A DNA stretch of 64,000 bases, from assembly GCA_001915025.1 (NCBI GenBank), contig MNDR01000083.1, forward strand, positions 1 through 64,000, read 5' to 3'. The translations under genes and the position numbers were made by a program. Under the pieces are notes generated by a model that made no database searches, was not told where the DNA came from, and saw only the letters and a program-made list of their open reading frames with translations. The stretch is from Gemmatimonadetes bacterium 13_2_20CM_2_65_7. Its GTDB lineage: Bacteria; Gemmatimonadota; Gemmatimonadetes; Gemmatimonadales; GWC2-71-9. Positions 45,579 to 55,822 of the stretch are shown piece after piece (positions within the stretch are counted from its first letter, which is position 1; each line of letters begins with the position of its first letter).

Positions 45579-46147
45579 CCTCCGAGGCCCAACGTCGGCT
45601 CGACCGGCCGGAGCGCTTGAATACAAAAGGCGACGTGCTCGTCGAGGGGCACACCCAGCTCCTCGGCCCCCTGGCGAACCTCGTCGCGGTTCACGCCGCG
45701 CGCGAAGGCTTTGTCCTTGAGCTTCTTCTTGACGGACGAAACCTCCAGATCGGCAAAACTCTTCGAGGGGCGCACGAGGGCGCAGGCAACCAGGAATCCA
45801 CACAGCTCGTCGACCGCGAAGAGCGTCTTCGCCAGAGGCGTGTCGCGCGGTACGCCGGAATAGGTGGCGTGTCCGAGAATCGCCCGGCAGAGGGGCTCCG
45901 GGACTCCGCGCGACCGCAGGATGCCGACGCCCCAGGCGGGGTGCCCCTCCGTCGCGGAATGCTCCTGATTGGGAAACGTTTCGTAATCGAAGTCGTGCAG
46001 CAGACCGACCAGTCCCCACGGCTCCGGATCTTCGCCGAATTTCGCGGCGTAGGCCCGCATCGCCGCCTCGACCGCCAGCATGTGCTGGCGCAGCGACGGA
46101 CTCTTCGTGTGCTCGTGCATGAGTGCGAGCGCTTCTTCGCGCGTCAC
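45575..46147 (-). CDS. HD-domain (HDIG-like) phosphohydrolase
   Basis: 190 residues from the GTG at 46147, overlapping the asparagine synthetase stop (GTGA). The HD signature is MLAVEAAMRAYAAKFGE followed by GLVGLLHDFDYETFPNQEH, with further His in EGHPAWGVGIL and AILGHATYSG. Such proteins hydrolyse nucleotides or phosphomonoesters. The substrate is unknown. It is the middle gene of a tightly overlapped group. Confidence 0.85.
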   Translation of the reverse strand: MTREEALALMHEHTKSPSLRQHMLAVEAAMRAYAAKFGEDPEPWGLVGLLHDFDYETFPNQEHSATEGHPAWGVGILRSRGVPEPLCRAILGHATYSGVPRDTPLAKTLFAVDELCGFLVACALVRPSKSFADLEVSSVKKKLKDKAFARGVNRDEVRQGAEELGVPLDEHVAFCIQALRPVEPTLGLGG

Positions 46148-47955
46148 GGTCCGATGTCCACTCCCCAACGCTCCGCCCACAACCCGAGCATCAACTGCGG
46201 CCACAGGCGGCGAGCGTGGTTGCGTTTTCCCGACCGGTGCTCCACCAGGAGCGGTGTGTCCAACAGTCGGTCGGCCAGCGGCGCCAATCCAGTGTTGAGC
46301 CAGCGCGCCACCGGCACCGACAAGCCGCGTTTCCGGCGATTAATCACCCTGTCAGGCACGAGTCCGCGGGCTGCTTCCTTTAATATCGCCTTGGTGGTGA
46401 GGCCACGCACCTTGAGCCGCGACGGCGCAGGCAAGACCAGCTCCATGACCTCACGATCCAGGAACGGCGCTCGCGCCTCGACGGACGCGAGCATGGTCGC
46501 ACGATCCACCTTGACCAGCAGGTCGTCGGGCAAATAGGTCAGAAAATCGAACCAGAGAATGCGGTTCACTGGGTCGTCATGCGGGAACCGGTCGAGCTTG
46601 CACGCGAGCTCCGTGATCACGCCGTCCTCGATCGCCGTCGCGCCGAGCCAGGTGAGGTGGCGTTCCATCCAGGGGAGGTCGGTCGCCGCCAAAAACTGCT
46701 TCACCATGAACTCGAGCGTCATCTTGCCGGTCGATGACGGCCAACGATCGATGGCCCAACGAAAAATGTGGCGGAATGGTTTGGGTACGCGCTGCCAGCG
46801 CTCCGCAAACTTGTGACCGAGATACGTCGGATAACCACCGAACAGCTCGTCCGCGCCCTCGCCGGAGAGAATCACCTTGACGTGCTCGCGGGCCGCCTCC
46901 GCCAGCAGCCAGGTCGGGAGCACTGCGGGGTCGCCGAGCGGCTCAGCGAGTGTTTGGGAGACGACGTCGAGTGCGCGACCGAGCGACTCGTCATCGGCCG
47001 TAACGACGTGGTGGATCGTCGCGATGTCGTGGGTCACGGCTTCGGCATACATGCTTTCGTCGTAGCCGCGCTCGACGAACCGTACGGCGTACGTATGGAT
47101 GCGCTCGCCAGGCATGCTTCGCGCCGCTGCCGCGACGAGAACGGATGAATCGAGACCGCCGCTGGTAAAGACGCCGAGCGGTACGTCCGACATCAACTCG
47201 CGCGTCACCGCGCGCAGTAACGTGTCCCGGAGCTCCGCAGGACTGTCGAGTGTGAGTCTGGATGGCTTGCTCGCTGCTTCCGCGGCGCTCCAATACGACC
47301 GAATCTCGGTGCGGCCGCCTTCTGCGATGAGCAATGAAGCGGGGGGCAGCTTATGGATGCCCTCGAACATTGTATACGGAGCCGGCACATAGCCGAGCGC
47401 GCGATACAGCGACAAGGCTTTGCGATTGACGCGCCGGAGTTGATCGGGGAATTCAAGGAGCGCCTGTACCTCGGAAGCGAAGCGCAGCTCTCCGTTCAGC
47501 TCGGTCCAGAACAGCGGCTTCTCTCCCGCGCGATCGCGCGCGAGCAACAGCCGCTCGCGCGCATCGTCCCAGACCGCCAGTCCAAACATCCCCTCGAGCC
47601 GGGCAACCGCGTCGGCGCCGAAGCGCTCGTAGAAGGGCACGATTGTTTCGATGTCGCCACGCGAGCGGAACGGATAGCCCCACGTCGCTGCTTCACGTCG
47701 CAGATCATTGGCGTTGTAGATCTCGCCATTACACACCATCCAGATCTTGCCATTGGGGCTTTGGAACGGTTGATCGCCGGTCGTGAGATCCATGATGGCG
47801 AGCCGGCGGGCGCCGATGCGCGCGCGCTCATGCCCGACGATGCATTCGCCATCCGGCCCGCGGTGTTTGAGGGCCGCGGCCATGCGAGGGATCGATTCTG
47901 GGTGGCGCAGCGTCGCGCCCCCCGTGCGCGCTACCGCGCCGAAGATGCCGCACAT
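46144..47955 (-). CDS. asnB: Asparagine synthetase B (glutamine-hydrolysing)
   Basis: 603 residues from the ATG at 47955, chosen so that Cys2 (MCGIFGAVA) becomes the N-terminal nucleophile of the class II glutaminase. The glutaminase domain (1-190) includes LKHRGPDGE. The synthetase domain has the PP-loop SGGLDSSVLVAA and the SGEGADELFGGYPTYLG motif. It converts Asp to Asn, or amidates a surface-sugar or peptide precursor, as many asnB paralogues near glycosyltransferase genes do. It overlaps the GT39 gene by 25 bases. Confidence 0.94.
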   Translation of the reverse strand: MCGIFGAVARTGGATLRHPESIPRMAAALKHRGPDGECIVGHERARIGARRLAIMDLTTGDQPFQSPNGKIWMVCNGEIYNANDLRREAATWGYPFRSRGDIETIVPFYERFGADAVARLEGMFGLAVWDDARERLLLARDRAGEKPLFWTELNGELRFASEVQALLEFPDQLRRVNRKALSLYRALGYVPAPYTMFEGIHKLPPASLLIAEGGRTEIRSYWSAAEAASKPSRLTLDSPAELRDTLLRAVTRELMSDVPLGVFTSGGLDSSVLVAAAARSMPGERIHTYAVRFVERGYDESMYAEAVTHDIATIHHVVTADDESLGRALDVVSQTLAEPLGDPAVLPTWLLAEAAREHVKVILSGEGADELFGGYPTYLGHKFAERWQRVPKPFRHIFRWAIDRWPSSTGKMTLEFMVKQFLAATDLPWMERHLTWLGATAIEDGVITELACKLDRFPHDDPVNRILWFDFLTYLPDDLLVKVDRATMLASVEARAPFLDREVMELVLPAPSRLKVRGLTTKAILKEAARGLVPDRVINRRKRGLSVPVARWLNTGLAPLADRLLDTPLLVEHRSGKRNHARRLWPQLMLGLWAERWGVDIGP

Positions 47956-49592
47956 GGTCCATAGGCCGCGTAGCGGCCTTCGACGGCGAGCAGCGGAAGC
48001 TGTGGATCGAGTAAAGCGCGAGTGCGCGCATCTCCGGCGCTTGTCACGAAGACGGTCGGGACGTCGCATTGCTGCAGCCGTTCACGCCAGTAATCGGCGG
48101 GCTTGAGTGGTGAATCGGGGATCTGCGCGTAGCGCTCGTAGCAATCAGCGATGAACGTACTCGTCAGCTCGCGTCCGTTGGCGGTGGCGACGGGAACTGG
48201 CCGTCGCAGGTAGAACGGCAACGACGGGGGAAAGGCGCTGATTCCCAGAACGGCGGTCGACCCGCGCCCGCTGCTTTCAATCACCTGCGCCAGCGTCTTG
48301 GCGGACCGGTCGTCCCCAATCGCGACGCGGAGGCGATGCGACACGAACGGGATAGTGAGCACGACGATCGTATAGCCCATCATCCCCAGGGCAGGGCGGA
48401 GCCGGACAGGACGACCCGCATACCAGATCAGCGCCGCAGAAATGAGCAGCGCCACGCCCAGCGCCAAGGCGGTCGGCGGGATGGCCGCGCGCTCAGCCGG
48501 CGTAAGACTGATCGGAGCCGGCAACCACAGCGTCAACGATGCCAGCGCCACTCCGAACAGCGTGGCGATAATGAGGTACGTGCGCCTTCCGGCGGTGAGC
48601 CCACCGCCGAGCTCGGTTGCCTGCGCGGTGAGCACTCGCGCCGCGCCGATGGCGAACGGCGGCATGAGCGGCAAGACGTACTGCGGCAGCTTCGACTTGT
48701 TGATCGTGAAGAACAGTAGCGGGCCGAGAACCCAGCAGGCCAGGAGAATGGTTTCCTGTGCCCGCGGATTCACGCGCCGCGCGAGCCAGGCCCAGCGCCA
48801 GGTCCTCCACCGTGCCAGCGCCGGCACGATCCACGGGAACGCGGCAATGGGCACGATCGGCAGGTAATACCAGAACGGCGCGGTACGATGAAAGCGTGTC
48901 GTCGTCACGCGCTCGAACGTCTCACGCACGAACACGTAGTGCGGAAAGTCCGGAATCCGTGCCGATACCGCGAGAAACCAGGGAAGCGCGACGAGCAGAA
49001 ACACACCCAGTCCCGCGAGCGGAAAGAATCGCCGCAGCGGCCGGCCAGCGAGCAACGCAAACGGCACCACGGTGGCGAGTGGAATCAGAATCGCGATGGG
49101 GCCCTTGGTAATCGACCCTACGCCGATCGCCGCCCACGCCAGCAGCGGCCGATCCTCCCAGAACGCCAGAATGGCGAGGGTGGTACAGAACGCGAGCGCA
49201 CTGTCGAAAATCGTAGTCCGCGCGTAGGCGAGCACGAGCGGCATCGTCGCGAGCGCGAGTCCCGCGAGCCAGCCGGTATCGGCACCCCAACGCCGGCGCG
49301 CGAAGCGAACCACGACCACGAGCGTCGCAATGGTGAAGAGCAGCGCGGGCAGGCGGGCGGCGGTTTCATTGGGCCCGAGCACCTTCATCGTCACCGCGGC
49401 GGCGGCGAAATACACGATCGGCTTGTCGAGATAGGGAAGACCATTGAGATGCGGCAGCACGAAGTCGTTCGTCTCCGCCATCTCGCGGGCGACTTCCGCG
49501 TTGCGTCCTTCGTCGGGATCGAACAGCGGATAGCCGCCGAGGTCGAAGCCGAGGGCGAGAACGGCGGCGAGCAGCAGCAACGGCAGCCGCAC
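47931..49592 (-). CDS. Glycosyltransferase family 39 (ArnT/PMT-like) membrane protein
   Basis: 553 residues with about 12 hydrophobic helices. The first loop carries the acidic catalytic motif YPLFDPDEGRNAEVAREM, and the second YLDKPIVYFAAAAVTMKV. The last 90 residues are soluble. Enzymes of this type transfer sugars from polyprenyl-phosphate donors on the outer face of the inner membrane, for example to lipid A or proteins. The gene starts with GTG. Downstream genes encode asparagine synthetase, HD and phospholipase D proteins. Confidence 0.9.
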   Translation of the reverse strand: MRLPLLLLAAVLALGFDLGGYPLFDPDEGRNAEVAREMAETNDFVLPHLNGLPYLDKPIVYFAAAAVTMKVLGPNETAARLPALLFTIATLVVVVRFARRRWGADTGWLAGLALATMPLVLAYARTTIFDSALAFCTTLAILAFWEDRPLLAWAAIGVGSITKGPIAILIPLATVVPFALLAGRPLRRFFPLAGLGVFLLVALPWFLAVSARIPDFPHYVFVRETFERVTTTRFHRTAPFWYYLPIVPIAAFPWIVPALARWRTWRWAWLARRVNPRAQETILLACWVLGPLLFFTINKSKLPQYVLPLMPPFAIGAARVLTAQATELGGGLTAGRRTYLIIATLFGVALASLTLWLPAPISLTPAERAAIPPTALALGVALLISAALIWYAGRPVRLRPALGMMGYTIVVLTIPFVSHRLRVAIGDDRSAKTLAQVIESSGRGSTAVLGISAFPPSLPFYLRRPVPVATANGRELTSTFIADCYERYAQIPDSPLKPADYWRERLQQCDVPTVFVTSAGDARTRALLDPQLPLLAVEGRYAAYGPCAASSAR

Positions 49593-49614
49593 GTAGGCGC
49601 CGAGCGGCAGAGTG

Positions 49615-50073
49615 CTAAGAACCGGGCGCCTGCGGCGACGAAGGGGGAGGGGATGAAGACGGTGACGTCGGTGCGGGCATGGGAGGCATCTGTGACACCG
49701 TGATCGGCACGGTGGCTTTGCGCTCGCCGTCGACAGTGATCTCGAACCGGTATTGCCCAGCGTGCGGGAACGGGACGTCGAACACCAGCACCGCCGCTGC
49801 CTCGATCTCCGTCACGCCCGCGGGCGGCTCAGCGAAATTCACCGTGCCCGAGCCGCCCAGGAGCTCCGCATCCTCCTCATCCATCAATCTGATCTGCACC
49901 TGATGCTCGCCGACTTCGGTGCGCTTGCCTTTCAGGCGGAGCACCAGATGCAGCCGCGGGTGCATCGCCGGGAATTGCGGCACCCAGATGTGCTGGAAGA
50001 TGCCGAGTACCGACATCTTGCCCGACTGATCGACCAGCGCATAATCGGCGACGACCGCGAAATCGAGATGCAT
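49615..50073 (-). CDS. DUF6941-like small protein
   Basis: 152 residues, soluble, no signal. The beginning MHLDFAVVADYALVDQSGKM then SVLGIFQHIWVPQFPAMHPR is typical of a small family of beta-sandwich proteins (DUF6941). The end is Pro/Ser-rich (PTSPSSSPPPSSPQAPGS) and probably disordered. Its start touches the end of the DUF2911 gene without a gap. The function is unknown. Confidence 0.75.
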   Translation of the reverse strand: MHLDFAVVADYALVDQSGKMSVLGIFQHIWVPQFPAMHPRLHLVLRLKGKRTEVGEHQVQIRLMDEEDAELLGGSGTVNFAEPPAGVTEIEAAAVLVFDVPFPHAGQYRFEITVDGERKATVPITVSQMPPMPAPTSPSSSPPPSSPQAPGS

Positions 50074-51216
50074 CTATGGCCAATGCTTCGAGACCGGTAC
50101 CAACACACGCGTGCGGTCCCAGGTGATCGCCAAAATGCTGCCCTTGTTGGCCGGCTCGAACGAGATAGTGAGTTGCTCCACCGGTGTCGCCAACGTCTCC
50201 ACTTTCGCGTCAATCCGAATCAAATCGAGCTCCCGATTGTACTCGGTCCCCCACTGGCCGGTCTGCTTGTTGATGATGACCTTCCATCCGGTCGGCGTGG
50301 GCAGGGTCCACAACGTGTACTTGCCCGCTCGGACCACCTGCGCGGCTCCGCCGTCTCCGATCACGATATCGCCCGCGGCACTGAGTTGCGTCGCCGCGTT
50401 CGCGCCTGTGCGCCACACCGCATTCCAGGGCACGATGTTGCCGAAGATCTCCCGGCCGCGTTTCTGGGGCCGGCTGTAGTCAATCCAGACGTCGACGCCT
50501 TGCAGGTTGGCGCGCGTGGTATCGCGCGGTGAGAGCTGCCCAAGCGGGCGGTTCGCGAAAGACTGCGTCGCTTGCGCCATCGGGACGGACGCGACGCGCT
50601 GGACTTCGACTTGCAGCGTGCTGCCTTTTCCAGTGAGCCAGGTAAGGTGCCCCTGTCGGTCGAGACGAAATGTGAATGGACCGACGCCCGCGAGCTGGCC
50701 CTCATCGAGCATGAACACAAGCGTGTCGCCGCCGCGCTTACGGATGTAGCCGCCGCTGGTCTGGTTGGCAGACGCCAGCGCCGTGAACCGCACACTGTCC
50801 TTCCCCGTGGCGCGAGCCCACCGGCCCATGTGTTCCAACAAGCCATATCCGTAGATCAGGAAGGGGAACGTGCCCCGCGGCACGGCGAACTTCGACGTCA
50901 CGGTGCCGTCACCCTGCGGAGATACCATCACTGCAGTGTCGCCGGAGAAGTCGACCGAGGCCTTCGTCTCCATCGGCCCCGGGCCGCCACCGATATTGTG
51001 AGTGACCAGCTCCCACCGGCGAACCGTGCCGTCGGGATTGAGATCGGCGGTATAGATGCGATGCAGGCTGCGGGGCGTACGGACCACGTACTCGCCGCGC
51101 AGCTGTGTCGCGGTGCGCGTGTACTGCTCGAGGGCCACCGTGTCGGTGCCGAGCCGCACCACGAAGGCTCCCGAATCCTGAACGGCGACGGACAGCGTCA
51201 AGAGTAGCGCCAGCAT
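50074..51216 (-). CDS. Exported DUF2911 protein
   Basis: 380 residues with a signal peptide (MLALLLTLSVAVQ). The DUF2911 domain covers about 225-375: VDVWIDYSRPQKRGREIFGN, VPWNAVWRTGANAATQL and LPTPTGWKVIINKQTGQWGT. The first 200 residues are a beta-rich region that may bind lipid or peptide. An AGGAGG ribosome site precedes the ATG. The function of the family is not established. Confidence 0.9.
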   Translation of the reverse strand: MLALLLTLSVAVQDSGAFVVRLGTDTVALEQYTRTATQLRGEYVVRTPRSLHRIYTADLNPDGTVRRWELVTHNIGGGPGPMETKASVDFSGDTAVMVSPQGDGTVTSKFAVPRGTFPFLIYGYGLLEHMGRWARATGKDSVRFTALASANQTSGGYIRKRGGDTLVFMLDEGQLAGVGPFTFRLDRQGHLTWLTGKGSTLQVEVQRVASVPMAQATQSFANRPLGQLSPRDTTRANLQGVDVWIDYSRPQKRGREIFGNIVPWNAVWRTGANAATQLSAAGDIVIGDGGAAQVVRAGKYTLWTLPTPTGWKVIINKQTGQWGTEYNRELDLIRIDAKVETLATPVEQLTISFEPANKGSILAITWDRTRVLVPVSKHWP

Positions 51217-51231
51217 GCGATGCCTCCTGCT

Positions 51232-51681
51232 CTATGAGACGCGAATCGATGTGATCTCGTCGTTCCCCTTGATGGCGTTGACGACGTCCATCCCCTTGGT
51301 GACCTGCCCGAACACCGTGTGCACGCCATCGAGATGGCGCTGCGGCGAATGACAGATGAAGAACTGGCTGCCACCGGTGTCCTTGCCGGCGTGCGCCATC
51401 GAGAGCGTCCCCGCCACGTGCTTATGCACGTTCTTCTGCGTTTCGCATTTGATCGTGTAGCCCGGTCCACCCGTGCCCACCGGTCCCTTGCCCGTCTTGG
51501 AGTAGGGATCGCCGCCTTGAATCATGAAGTTCGGAATGACACGATGAAACTTGGTGCCGTCGTAGAATTTGGAATTCGCGAGCTTCTCGAAATTCGCTAC
51601 CGTGCCGGGGACTTCGTCGCCGAACAACTCCAGCTCGATCGTCCCTCGGGCCGTTTCCATCACCGCTTTCTTATTCGGCAT
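51232..51681 (-). CDS. Cyclophilin-type peptidyl-prolyl cis-trans isomerase
   Basis: 149 residues, a minimal single-domain cyclophilin with no signal peptide, so cytoplasmic. Catalytic motifs are [34 protein letters not shown] and [11 protein letters not shown]. The tryptophan of cyclophilin A that binds cyclosporin is His here (RHLDG), as in many bacterial forms. It abuts the aldo/keto reductase gene with no spacer. Confidence 0.93.
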   Translation of the reverse strand: MPNKKAVMETARGTIELELFGDEVPGTVANFEKLANSKFYDGTKFHRVIPNFMIQGGDPYSKTGKGPVGTGGPGYTIKCETQKNVHKHVAGTLSMAHAGKDTGGSQFFICHSPQRHLDGVHTVFGQVTKGMDVVNAIKGNDEITSIRVS

Positions 51682-52659
51682 CTACATCCTCGCGTTGAGG
51701 TTCTCCTCGACCTGCGCGACAGTCTTCATGCCTACGAGTGCGCACGCGATGTCCGTGCGGTCGAGCACGAACTTGAGCGCCAGCTGCGCCGCCGTCATTT
51801 CCCCCCCCGATTGCTCGGCGAGCTCGCGCACGCGCCGACCGAGGGCACTGAGCTGCGCGACGTAGGGGCGCGGCATACGGCTGCGGATGTCGCCACGCTC
51901 CCACCTGCTGTCGGCACTGTACCGGCCGCTCAGAAAACCATTCGCCAGCGTTTCCCGCGCGATCACGCCCACATTGGCGGCGTGCGCTGTCGGTAGGAAT
52001 GTGTCCTCGGCTTCGCGCCGCGCCAAGTTGTAGACGATTTGGATAGTGTCAGGCATGGTGGCGTTGATCGCGGCCAGGCCCTCCTCGGGAGGATGGACCG
52101 AGACGCCGTAAAACCTGATCAAACCGTCCCGTTTCATCTCCTCCAGCGGCTCGTAGGTGCCCATCGCGGCAATGAGCTGCAGCGGCGGATTGTGGAGCTG
52201 GAGCAGATCGATCCGGTCGGTTCGCAACCGCTCGAGCGAGCGTTCCACCGCAAATCGCAGATACCCCGGCGTGAAGTTGGCGTCATGCGAGACGGGCAGC
52301 GGCGCACCGGCGTCGATCTCATCGAGCGACTTCCCGACCGTCTGTGCGATGCGCTCGCGCATGAGCGGCTGAATGTCGCGGTTGTAAAAGTTGCCGCCGA
52401 CCTTGGTGGCGATGATCACCTGATCGCGAACGTCGCGCAACGCCTCGCCGAGCAATGCTTCGGACTGGCCGTGGCCGTACACGTCGGCGGTGTCGAAGAA
52501 ATTGCAGCCGAGCTCGAACGCTCGGCGGATCGCCCGCTTGGACTCGCCATCATCCGTCGATCCGTAGGAATTGCCGAACGCGTTCCCGCCGATCGCCCAG
52601 GCTCCGAAACCGATCTCACTGATCGAGAGCCCTGTGCGGCCGAGGGTTCGACGGTTCAC
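51682..52659 (-). CDS. Aldo/keto reductase
   Basis: 325 residues from the GTG at 52659, which overlaps the stop of the DUF255 gene (GTGA). It is a TIM barrel with NRRTLGRTGLSISEIGFGAW, the Asp/Tyr pair in NFFDTADVYGHGQSE, the Lys in VIIATKVGG and the His-containing LLQLHNPP. NADPH-dependent reduction of aldehydes or ketones is expected. Substrate specificity is unclear. A C8 tract (51801-51808) falls inside the gene. Confidence 0.92.
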   Translation of the reverse strand: MNRRTLGRTGLSISEIGFGAWAIGGNAFGNSYGSTDDGESKRAIRRAFELGCNFFDTADVYGHGQSEALLGEALRDVRDQVIIATKVGGNFYNRDIQPLMRERIAQTVGKSLDEIDAGAPLPVSHDANFTPGYLRFAVERSLERLRTDRIDLLQLHNPPLQLIAAMGTYEPLEEMKRDGLIRFYGVSVHPPEEGLAAINATMPDTIQIVYNLARREAEDTFLPTAHAANVGVIARETLANGFLSGRYSADSRWERGDIRSRMPRPYVAQLSALGRRVRELAEQSGGEMTAAQLALKFVLDRTDIACALVGMKTVAQVEENLNARM

Positions 52660-54674
52660 TGCTCGAGCAGCTCCGCGAGTTTCTCCGGAGTCGAGACCGG
52701 CAGCGAGCACGATGTGCCGACGCATACCGTCGCGTTGGGTGCGGCGGTGATTTTCCGTATGATCACCGTGCGCGGGCGGTACGTCTGCAGCGCGAGCAGG
52801 TGCATCGCGCACGCGGGTCCCGCTCCGCTCGGCCCTGAGACTTCGATTCGCGTTATGGGGCGCAGCGCCCAGTCGATGGCACGCAGGAACGTGGATCCGT
52901 ATAGCGATAGCTCCTGGACGCGGCCGGCGAACGCAGCGATCTGGCGACCGAGTCGCTCCCGCCACTCTGTCTTGTCGGTCATGGCCCAGAGTCTGGCAAG
53001 CACCAGGGCGGCCACGCCGTTGGGAGAAGGCGTGGGCGCGTCCTGAACGGGCTTCGCGCGCGTGGCGAGATAGGCGCGGCCCCCCCCGCTCCCCCCGCCG
53101 CCCCCGGTGTCTCGCTTTTCGGCGAGATCGAAGTAGCCACCCGCTGGATCACCATGGGCGCGCTCGCAATAGGTCATGACGGAGATCGTTCGCTCGAGCC
53201 AGCTGCTTTCACCTGTCGCCTCATAGGCGTCGAGGAACGCCGCGGCAGCCTGGACGTTGTCCTCGAGCATTCCGTTCGGCTCAGCCCGCCCCCCCCCGAG
53301 TACGTGCGTCATACCTGTCTGCGCGTTCCACGCGAGCGTCCAGATGCGCTCCAGGATCTTGAGGGCGAGGGCATTGCATTCGGGTCGATCGAGAACGGCG
53401 CCGGCCTGCAGGAATGCGCCCGCCATCATCGCGTTCCAGTTGACGTACGCCGTGCGATCGACAAATGGGGCCGGCCGGCGGTCGCGTGCGGCCTTCAGCT
53501 TGCGCATCGCCGTTCGCAATACCGGCCATTCATCGTCCCCCGCCGGATCCTGCTTCCACCACAGCACATTTTTTTTCGTGTTGTGGTGCATCTCACCCGT
53601 CTCCGAGATATCGAACACGCTCGAAACGACCGTGCCTTCGGCCGCAGTCAGTTCCGCCCGTGCTTCTTCCAGCGTCCACGTCCAGTAGTCGCCGTCGTCG
53701 CCGAATGTGAGGTCTGCGTCCTGCGATGTCGCGAAGGCGGCGTGCTCCTGGTCGGCCATTACTTCGAGCACCCAGTCGACGATGCCGGTCGCCACTTCCT
53801 TGTACAGGGGAGTCCCGAACGCCTGATAGGCTGACAGGTAAGCGCGCAGCAGCTCGGAGTTGTCGTACGACATCTTCTCGAAATGGGGAACGATCCAGCG
53901 TTCATCCACGGAATAGCGATGAAACCCGCCGCCCAGATGATCGCGGATCCCCCCCTTTGCCATTCCCGACAGCGTCTTGTCGACGATCTCTCGCTGCCAC
54001 GCGAGTCCTGCGTTGGCGTCGTGCCAACGGGCGAGCAGGAACTGGATGGCCGCGGGATGGGGGAACTTGGGCGCGGAGCCGAAGCCGCCGTAGCGAACAT
54101 CGAACAGACGAGCCATCTGATCCGCCGCGGCGGCGAGCATGGCTTCATCGGCTGTCCCGGGACGAGATTCGTTCAGCGTTTGCGTGACGTGCTCGCGAAT
54201 CGCGCGCGCGTTGCTCGCGATGCGGTCACCTTCTTCGCGGAAGGCGCGGGAGATCTCCATCAGTACCCGCCGGAATCCCGGGCGCCCATACTGGTTGTTG
54301 TCAGGCGGGAAATACGTTCCGCCGAAGAAGACTTCGCCGTCCGGCGTCAGAAACGCCGTCAGCGGCCAGCCGCCCTGGCCACTCAACGCCTGAACGGCTC
54401 GTTGGTAGCGAGCATCGACGTCCGGCCGCTCATCCCGATCGACCTTGATGCAGACGAAGTCGCGATTGAGAATCTCGGCCACGCTCGAGTCCTCGTACGA
54501 CTCGCCGTCCATGACGTGGCACCAGTGGCACCACACCGCGCCGATGTCGAGCAGGATCGGCTTGTGCTCGGCCTGCGCTCGGGCGAAGGCCGACTCTCCC
54601 CACGGGAGCCAGTGCACGGGCTGGTGCGCGGCGGATTTGAGGTAGGCGGACGGCTCGGAGGCCAGCGTGTTCAA
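52656..54674 (-). CDS. DUF255 thioredoxin-like / YyaL-type protein
   Basis: 672 residues. An N-terminal thioredoxin-like domain (about 1-160) has CxxC in GAVWCHWCHVMDGESYED and the family motif LSGQGGWPLTAFLTPDG. The rest is an (alpha/alpha)6 barrel (NWNAMMAGAFLQAGAVL; TGMTHVLGGGRAEPNGMLED). It is soluble and its biochemical role is not known. Gly-rich loops near residues 455-465 and 525-535 are encoded by C8/C9 runs (53080-53087, 53289-53297) that could slip. Confidence 0.9.
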   Translation of the reverse strand: MNTLASEPSAYLKSAAHQPVHWLPWGESAFARAQAEHKPILLDIGAVWCHWCHVMDGESYEDSSVAEILNRDFVCIKVDRDERPDVDARYQRAVQALSGQGGWPLTAFLTPDGEVFFGGTYFPPDNNQYGRPGFRRVLMEISRAFREEGDRIASNARAIREHVTQTLNESRPGTADEAMLAAAADQMARLFDVRYGGFGSAPKFPHPAAIQFLLARWHDANAGLAWQREIVDKTLSGMAKGGIRDHLGGGFHRYSVDERWIVPHFEKMSYDNSELLRAYLSAYQAFGTPLYKEVATGIVDWVLEVMADQEHAAFATSQDADLTFGDDGDYWTWTLEEARAELTAAEGTVVSSVFDISETGEMHHNTKKNVLWWKQDPAGDDEWPVLRTAMRKLKAARDRRPAPFVDRTAYVNWNAMMAGAFLQAGAVLDRPECNALALKILERIWTLAWNAQTGMTHVLGGGRAEPNGMLEDNVQAAAAFLDAYEATGESSWLERTISVMTYCERAHGDPAGGYFDLAEKRDTGGGGGSGGGRAYLATRAKPVQDAPTPSPNGVAALVLARLWAMTDKTEWRERLGRQIAAFAGRVQELSLYGSTFLRAIDWALRPITRIEVSGPSGAGPACAMHLLALQTYRPRTVIIRKITAAPNATVCVGTSCSLPVSTPEKLAELLEQ

Positions 54675-55822
54675 CTCAAGAATCTCACGGCGGTTCTCGT
54701 CAGCAGCTCCGCGCCGATAACCAGCGATTCCTCGTCGATATCGAATGTCGGGCTGTGGTGCGGCGCGCTTCCGCTGCTCCCGGCCGAACCCACGAACGCG
54801 AAACAGCCGGGCACCCGCTCCAGGAAATACGCCATATCCTCGCCACCCATCGTGCGGACACTATCGCGGACGTTGGTTCTCCCGACGAGATCGACGGCCA
54901 CATCCCGCACGAGGTCGCTCAACTGCCGGTCGTTGACGAGCGGCGCGCTCAGGCGGCGATACTGCACTTCCGCGCGCGCGCCGAACGCTGCCGCAATTCC
55001 CTGAGCGGTCTCTTCGATCAGCTGCGGCGCTCGCTCGTAGAATCTGCCGCCGAACGTGCGCACGGTGCCGCGCAAATCGGCGCGCGCCGGAATGACGTTG
55101 AATGCGCGGCCGGCATGCACCTCCGTGACCGACACAACGGCCTCCTCGAGCGGGTCCCGGCGTCGCGAGATCAGACTTTGGAGCGCCGTGACGACGTGCG
55201 CGGCAACGAGAACGGAGTCGATGGCTTGGTGCGGCGCGGCTGCATGGCCGCCGCGTCCGTGGATCGTGATCTCGAACTGATCGACGGACGCCATGAACGG
55301 GCCGGGAGTCACGGCGATGGTTCCCACGGGCAGCTCATTCCACAGGTGAATGCCGAACGCGGCGCTCACTTGGGGCGCCTCCAGCACGCCATCGACGATC
55401 ATCGCCTGCGCGCCGTTCGACGCCTCCTCAGCCGGCTGGAAAGCGAACTTCACGCTGCCGGGGAGATCGAGTGCCGCGAGTCGTCGGGCTACCTCGAGAC
55501 CGATCGCAACGTGCCCGTCGTGGCCGCACGCATGCATCTTGCCCGGGTGCTGCGACCGGTACGGTACCGCGTTTGCTTCTTCTATCGGAAGCGCGTCCAT
55601 GTCGGCGCGCAGCAGCACACAGCGCGCGTCAGCTCGTCCGTTTCGGACCGCGACGACGCCCGTTCTCCCAACGCCCGTCTTCACCTGGTAGCCGAGGCTG
55701 CGGAGGCGGTCTGCGGCGAGCGCCGCCGTGCGCGTCTCCTCGAACCCGAGCTCAGGATGCTGATGGATGTCGCGGCGCGTGGCGACCAACGTGGATCGAT
55801 CGACCGGTGGCAGAGTGATCAT
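54671..55822 (-). CDS. M20 family amidohydrolase (hippurate/IAA-amino acid hydrolase-like)
   Basis: 383 residues from the ATG at 55822, which overlaps the nth stop (ATGA). Metal-binding motifs are [45 protein letters not shown] and the dimerisation-domain [17 protein letters not shown]20D enzymes cleave N-acyl amino acids such as hippurate or indoleacetyl-amino acids. Its cytoplasmic substrate is unknown. Confidence 0.93.
   Translation of the reverse strand: MITLPPVDRSTLVATRRDIHQHPELGFEETRTAALAADRLRSLGYQVKTGVGRTGVVAVRNGRADARCVLLRADMDALPIEEANAVPYRSQHPGKMHACGHDGHVAIGLEVARRLAALDLPGSVKFAFQPAEEASNGAQAMIVDGVLEAPQVSAAFGIHLWNELPVGTIAVTPGPFMASVDQFEITIHGRGGHAAAPHQAIDSVLVAAHVVTALQSLISRRRDPLEEAVVSVTEVHAGRAFNVIPARADLRGTVRTFGGRFYERAPQLIEETAQGIAAAFGARAEVQYRRLSAPLVNDRQLSDLVRDVAVDLVGRTNVRDSVRTMGGEDMAYFLERVPGCFAFVGSAGSSGSAPHHSPTFDIDEESLVIGAELLTRTAVRFLS

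Noticed and set aside
53557-53588. Hairpin with T8 loop inside the DUF255 gene (10 of 12 pairs)
   Set aside because: It encodes an ordinary part of the protein (HNTKKNVLWW) and has no partner or repeat elsewhere. The T8 is a loop, not a terminator tail.
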